From a virus: DNA of 64,000 nt. The position numbers and the translations under genes are program-made. Below the pieces are notes generated by a model. The model saw nothing but the letters and a program-made list of their open reading frames with translations, was not told the origin of the DNA and searched no databases. Position 1 is the stretch's first letter, and the number at the start of each line of letters is the position of its first letter. Positions 61,575 to 64,000 of the stretch are shown here, piece by piece. Where the stretch lies: IMG/VR virus record IMGVR_UViG_3300032092_000013, positions 34,613 through 98,612 of that record. One strand, written 5' to 3'.

Positions 61575-62288
61575 ATGCATAATGACATTGTACTGGATCA
61601 TTCTACCCATACATATACTAATATTCATAATGATGAAAAGTATATGTCTGTTACGACATTAATTGGAAAATATAAAAAACCTTTCGATAAAGATTATTGG
61701 AGTAAAAAAATTGCAGACAGAGATGGCAAGGATCAAGATCAAGTTTTAAAAGAATGGGAGACCATTACAAAGACAGCACAAAATAGAGGTACTAATATTC
61801 ACTCTATTATGGAAAATTATCTCAAGGAGCAGTTTATTCCTCAAGGATATGAAGAATTGATTAAAAGTTTTGATAAAAAATGTGTAGGTGTTATTAAATC
61901 AAATTCCAATATCTTATGTGAACACACAGTATATTCGCATGACTATAGATTAGCTGGAACTGCTGATGTTATTGTTGAGAATAATGACTTATTTTATATT
62001 CTAGATTTCAAAACAAATAAGAAATTTAATTTCAATTCTAAGTATAATGATTATTTCTATGCTCCTTTGGATTACTTACAGCAATGTGAATTTACCACAT
62101 ATACAATCCAGCTTTCTATCTATGCATATTTGCATGAACAATTGACAGGCAAAAAATGTGCCGGATTAAAGATTTTTTATCTCAGAGAATTTGACAATAA
62201 GACATTTTGGCAAGATATCGCCGCCTTATATATGAAAAGTACAGTACTTGATTTATTACAAGATAAGGTTAAAAAAGATTTATTATGA
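61575..62288 (+). CDS. PD-(D/E)XK nuclease (Cas4/RecB-like exonuclease fold)
   Basis: A 237-residue protein. The early RGTNIHSIMENYL segment is the helix with the conserved H/E of RecB-type nucleases. RLAGTADVIVE gives the catalytic aspartate and FYILDFKTNKKF gives the D-x-K. QLSIYAYLHEQLTG is the QxxxY motif. There is no Cys cluster for Fe-S. It is likely a DNA exonuclease or resolvase-like enzyme for recombination or host DNA degradation. It has an early-type promoter with leaderless spacing. Confidence 0.82.
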   Translation: MHNDIVLDHSTHTYTNIHNDEKYMSVTTLIGKYKKPFDKDYWSKKIADRDGKDQDQVLKEWETITKTAQNRGTNIHSIMENYLKEQFIPQGYEELIKSFDKKCVGVIKSNSNILCEHTVYSHDYRLAGTADVIVENNDLFYILDFKTNKKFNFNSKYNDYFYAPLDYLQQCEFTTYTIQLSIYAYLHEQLTGKKCAGLKIFYLREFDNKTFWQDIAALYMKSTVLDLLQDKVKKDLL

Positions 62289-62317
62289 AACCCAATAAAT
62301 TAGTAAAAAAATAAAAC

Positions 62318-62779
62318 ATGGCAGAGAATCCTAATAAAAAATATAGTAACGAAGAACTCAATGAATTTTGGAATTTTGTTGAGACTATTCAATTCAACCA
62401 AAGTAAAGACGCTAAGACAATTAAGAAAGATTTGCTTAAACGTTTAGTACCACATCAATCAGAATTATATAAAAATGTTTGTGATGATTACGCATACTTT
62501 TTGAATGCTAAATTAGCAGCTAAAAATACAAAGTATTTGTTTTATTGTTATGCTGCAATTGCTGTTGGTAGAGAATTTTATAATTTATGTTCTGAAAAGA
62601 CAGAAACTCTCGAATCATTAACAGATCAAGTGGATCTCATGAATCATTTGGGTAATTGTTTTCCAATTAGTGATGATTATTTCTTTCCCGATCAAGATTC
62701 ATTCATTGTCGAAGAATCAAAGGACTTTGAATATGAAGAATTTGAAGAGTATGATGATAACCCATACGAAGATGATTAA
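62318..62779 (+). CDS. Acidic protein of unknown function
   Basis: A 153-residue helical protein with a basic N-terminal half (KNAK-type helices, KTIKKDLLKRLVPHQ) and a very acidic C-terminus (EEFEEYDDNPYEDD). Such tails often bind nucleic-acid proteins or mimic DNA. It has no catalytic motif. AAAAAATA lies 4 nt before the ATG but does not fit the late consensus well. Confidence 0.65.
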   Translation: MAENPNKKYSNEELNEFWNFVETIQFNQSKDAKTIKKDLLKRLVPHQSELYKNVCDDYAYFLNAKLAAKNTKYLFYCYAAIAVGREFYNLCSEKTETLESLTDQVDLMNHLGNCFPISDDYFFPDQDSFIVEESKDFEYEEFEEYDDNPYEDD

Positions 62780-62787
62780 CTAATAAT

Positions 62788-63345
62788 ATGCAATTCATAA
62801 AGATTCGATGTGATAAAAAAGATAAAAAAACAATCGAAAATTGTAATATAAATCTTCAATACATCGAATCTTTATTGTCTTGTGTTTTGAATTCAATACG
62901 TCCTAAAAGAACTACAAACTATCATATTCTTCGTTTAAGAATCATAAAAGATGAATGTTCACAATATACCTTTAATAATGCTATATGCATCAGAAAAGAT
63001 ATATTTGAAATGTCAGAGCATCAAGTAATGAAGGTTTTTGTAGAAGATTTGTTGCATGAATTTTGTCATTATATACAATACGTAGTAGATGATGTACCAT
63101 TTAAAGAATTTGCATCTGATATTAAAAATGTAACAAAAAAATATTATTGGAATAATAAAACTGAAGTTCAAGCAAGAAATTTTGAAAAAATGATGCCGGC
63201 TATTATAGGATTGTATAATGGCATGAGAAAAAACATGAGATATTACAAATCATTAAAAAATGAAACGAAAAAAGAAGGAAAAGCCGCAAAGAGAAACAAA
63301 AGAAGAACGCATTCAAAAATTAAAAGACGAAATCAAAAAATTTAA
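62788..63345 (+). CDS. HExxH zinc metalloprotease-like protein
   Basis: A 185-residue protein with the zinc metallopeptidase motif HEFCHYIQ near residue 91. A possible third ligand glutamate lies in NKTEVQARNFEK about 40 residues later, a gluzincin/SprT-like arrangement. The C-terminal 35 residues are Lys/Arg-rich and probably nucleic-acid-binding or disordered. It overlaps the next gene by 86 nt in another frame. Substrate unknown; a head or host protein is possible. Confidence 0.7.
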   Translation: MQFIKIRCDKKDKKTIENCNINLQYIESLLSCVLNSIRPKRTTNYHILRLRIIKDECSQYTFNNAICIRKDIFEMSEHQVMKVFVEDLLHEFCHYIQYVVDDVPFKEFASDIKNVTKKYYWNNKTEVQARNFEKMMPAIIGLYNGMRKNMRYYKSLKNETKKEGKAAKRNKRRTHSKIKRRNQKI

Positions 63346-63532
63346 TTTTGGATATACGATTCAAGAATTTGATCTCGTAAAAAATAAACAAATTTGCGAA
63401 GAAGTGACTACGGGTGCTTGTTGGAGACCCGATATATTCTTAGATAACGATAATTCATGCAATTTATGTCCTATCAAAGAACATTGTGTATGTAAATTAA
63501 AGAATATCGTTACCAAAAAATCTAAGAAATGA
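63260..63532 (+). CDS. Small Cys-cluster (zinc-binding) protein
   Basis: A 90-residue protein. A Lys-rich start (MKRKKKEKPQRETKEERIQK) is followed by FGYTIQEFDLV and a compact cysteine set: GACWRPDIF, then CNLCPIKEHCVCK, five cysteines. Small proteins with GACWRPDIxLD...CxxCP motifs recur in T4-like phages. The 86 nt overlap with the protease gene is long, but no other in-frame ATG exists and the Cys block is convincing. The end overlaps the deaminase start by 4 nt. Confidence 0.68.
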   Translation: MKRKKKEKPQRETKEERIQKLKDEIKKFNFGYTIQEFDLVKNKQICEEVTTGACWRPDIFLDNDNSCNLCPIKEHCVCKLKNIVTKKSKK

Positions 63533-63930
63533 ATTTTAATAAATACGTAGAAATTACTAAATCATTAATGCCTTCTGTTATTGATCACAGAACTTTTCAT
63601 ACTACATTTATTGTAAGAAAAGGAAAGATTCAAAAAATAGGTATTAATGCCAATAAAACCCATCCCGCCAATCTTCGCTTTAATTATAAAGGCAGGGATG
63701 GGTTAGATATTAGAAAGTTTGTAGGTACCCACTCAGAGTTATCTGCTATTTTAAAATATGGTAAGGATGATTGTTCTGATTGTACTTTTGTTAATGTACG
63801 AATTGATAAAAATGGCAAAGTAGCTATGGCAAAGCCATGTATGGGATGTCAGTCTATATTCAATCAAGTAGGGTTCAAAAAAGTCCTATTCTCTAATGAA
63901 AGAGGACTTTTTGAAGAATGGAATGATTAA
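63529..63930 (+). CDS. Cytidine/deoxycytidylate deaminase-like protein
   Basis: A 133-residue protein with the zinc-deaminase motifs GTHSELSAIL (H-x-E, zinc ligand and proton shuttle) and KPCMGCQSIF (PCxxC). FNYKGRDGLDIRKF precedes them. The length suits a small cytidine or dCMP deaminase; with dUTPase it would feed dUMP for dTMP synthesis. HSE instead of the usual HAE is a minor change. It starts in an ATGA overlap with the previous gene and ends convergently with the fibre fragment at 63927. Confidence 0.75.
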   Translation: MNFNKYVEITKSLMPSVIDHRTFHTTFIVRKGKIQKIGINANKTHPANLRFNYKGRDGLDIRKFVGTHSELSAILKYGKDDCSDCTFVNVRIDKNGKVAMAKPCMGCQSIFNQVGFKKVLFSNERGLFEEWND

Positions 63931-64000
63931 AAATATGTAGTCACTACAACTATGCCGGGTGCACCATCCGCACCGGCGCCGGCAGCATTCGCAGATCCAA
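63927..64000 (-). CDS. 3' end of a minus-strand tail-fibre-like protein, truncated by the window
   Basis: The minus strand is open from the right edge to a TAA at 63929-63927 and encodes the final 24 residues, Gly/Ala-rich and ending DGAPGIVVVTTYF. This GAPG(I/L)V(V/I)VT(T/E)YF ending is typical of phage tail fibre and tail structural proteins. The local GC content is higher than nearby. It overlaps the deaminase stop codon by 4 bp. Confidence 0.65.
   Translation of the reverse strand, partial: GSANAAGAGADGAPGIVVVTTYF

Noticed and set aside
62294-62318. AATAAATT and AAAAAATA before ATG 62318 as a late promoter
   Set aside because: Neither has both a good match and the 5-6 nt spacing; the region is simply A-rich.
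63952-64000. Plus-strand ORF starting MPGAPSAPAP at the right edge
   Set aside because: The opposite strand reads a typical fibre C-terminus with a stop codon at 63929-63927. The Pro/Ala-rich plus frame is its mirror.
1-64000. tRNA genes, CRISPR arrays, insertion sequences, integrase or attachment sites
   Set aside because: No cloverleaf-like sequence, regular repeat-spacer array, transposase frame or integrase motif was seen by eye. No gap over 300 bp lacks a gene. A tRNAscan run would settle the tRNA question.

Overview
This window is a 64 kb segment of an AT-rich, T4-like (contractile-tailed) phage genome. No host gene, tRNA, rRNA, CRISPR array, insertion sequence or integrase was seen. 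T4-type core genes are recognisable in both halves: gp46, gp43, UvsX, gp41, gp32, gp45, gp61 and gp44 for replication and recombination, and gp14, gp16, gp17, gp18, gp19, a tape measure, gp48, gp53, gp27, gp25 and gp6 for the virion. The extra genes (queC, a class II amidotransferase, dUTPase, a PD-(D/E)XK nuclease, Mtd_N-type fibres) resemble marine T4-like phages. The host cannot be named. Stop codons are standard, and Shine-Dalgarno sequences are rare.

Layout. 1-20.3 kb is mainly the DNA-metabolism block on the plus strand: gp46, a glycosyltransferase, gp43 polymerase, uvsX, a zinc-less QueC, a class II amidotransferase, gp41 helicase, a DHH protein, gp32, gp45 clamp and gp61 primase. Two late-type genes lie here on the minus strand. 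20.2-25.8 kb holds a lectin-like protein and a fibre gene that diverge from one promoter region, then a minus-strand block (acidic core-like protein, small protein, gp14 neck protein, small protein). 25.8-41.7 kb is terminase gp17, a ligase-like protein, sheath, tube, hub-assembly proteins, tape measure and baseplate hub with a lytic transglycosylase. 41.7-44.1 kb is a small insert of gp16 (minus), dut, gp44 and a minus-strand protein. 44.1-61.5 kb is the baseplate wedge (gp25, gp6), a PKD/propeller protein, large virion proteins and tandem fibre proteins. 61.5-64 kb holds small enzymes: nuclease, HExxH metalloprotease, Cys-cluster protein, deaminase. The 3' end of a minus-strand fibre gene runs off the right edge.

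Main observation. Two promoter classes sit at a fixed, very short distance from start codons. A T4-late-type element (TATAAATA and variants) ends 5-6 nt before the start codon at about 22 genes, and 8-9 nt before it at three more. A sigma70-type promoter (TTGAxx, N16-17, TATAAT-like) ends 5-6 nt before the ATG at gp43, orf 5621, queC, the primase, orf 19187, dut and the nuclease. If both classes are spaced as in E. coli and T4 (late element -13 to -6, -10 hexamer -12 to -7), transcription begins on the first base of the start codon and the mRNAs are leaderless. Several of these starts also lie inside perfect or near-perfect inverted repeats whose 5' arm is promoter DNA. The start codon would therefore be base-paired only in read-through RNA from the upstream gene and free in the promoter's own transcript. 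T4 uses the same logic at genes e, soc and 49 with a normal ribosome site; here it appears to be combined with leaderless starts and applied to both early and late genes. The fixed spacing also revises several start codons, including three GTG starts.

A second point is the pairing of a QueC homologue that has lost three of its four zinc cysteines with a free-standing class II glutamine amidotransferase about 1.3 kb downstream. This looks like a split Gat-QueC, the enzyme type that makes archaeosine-like deazaguanine bases.
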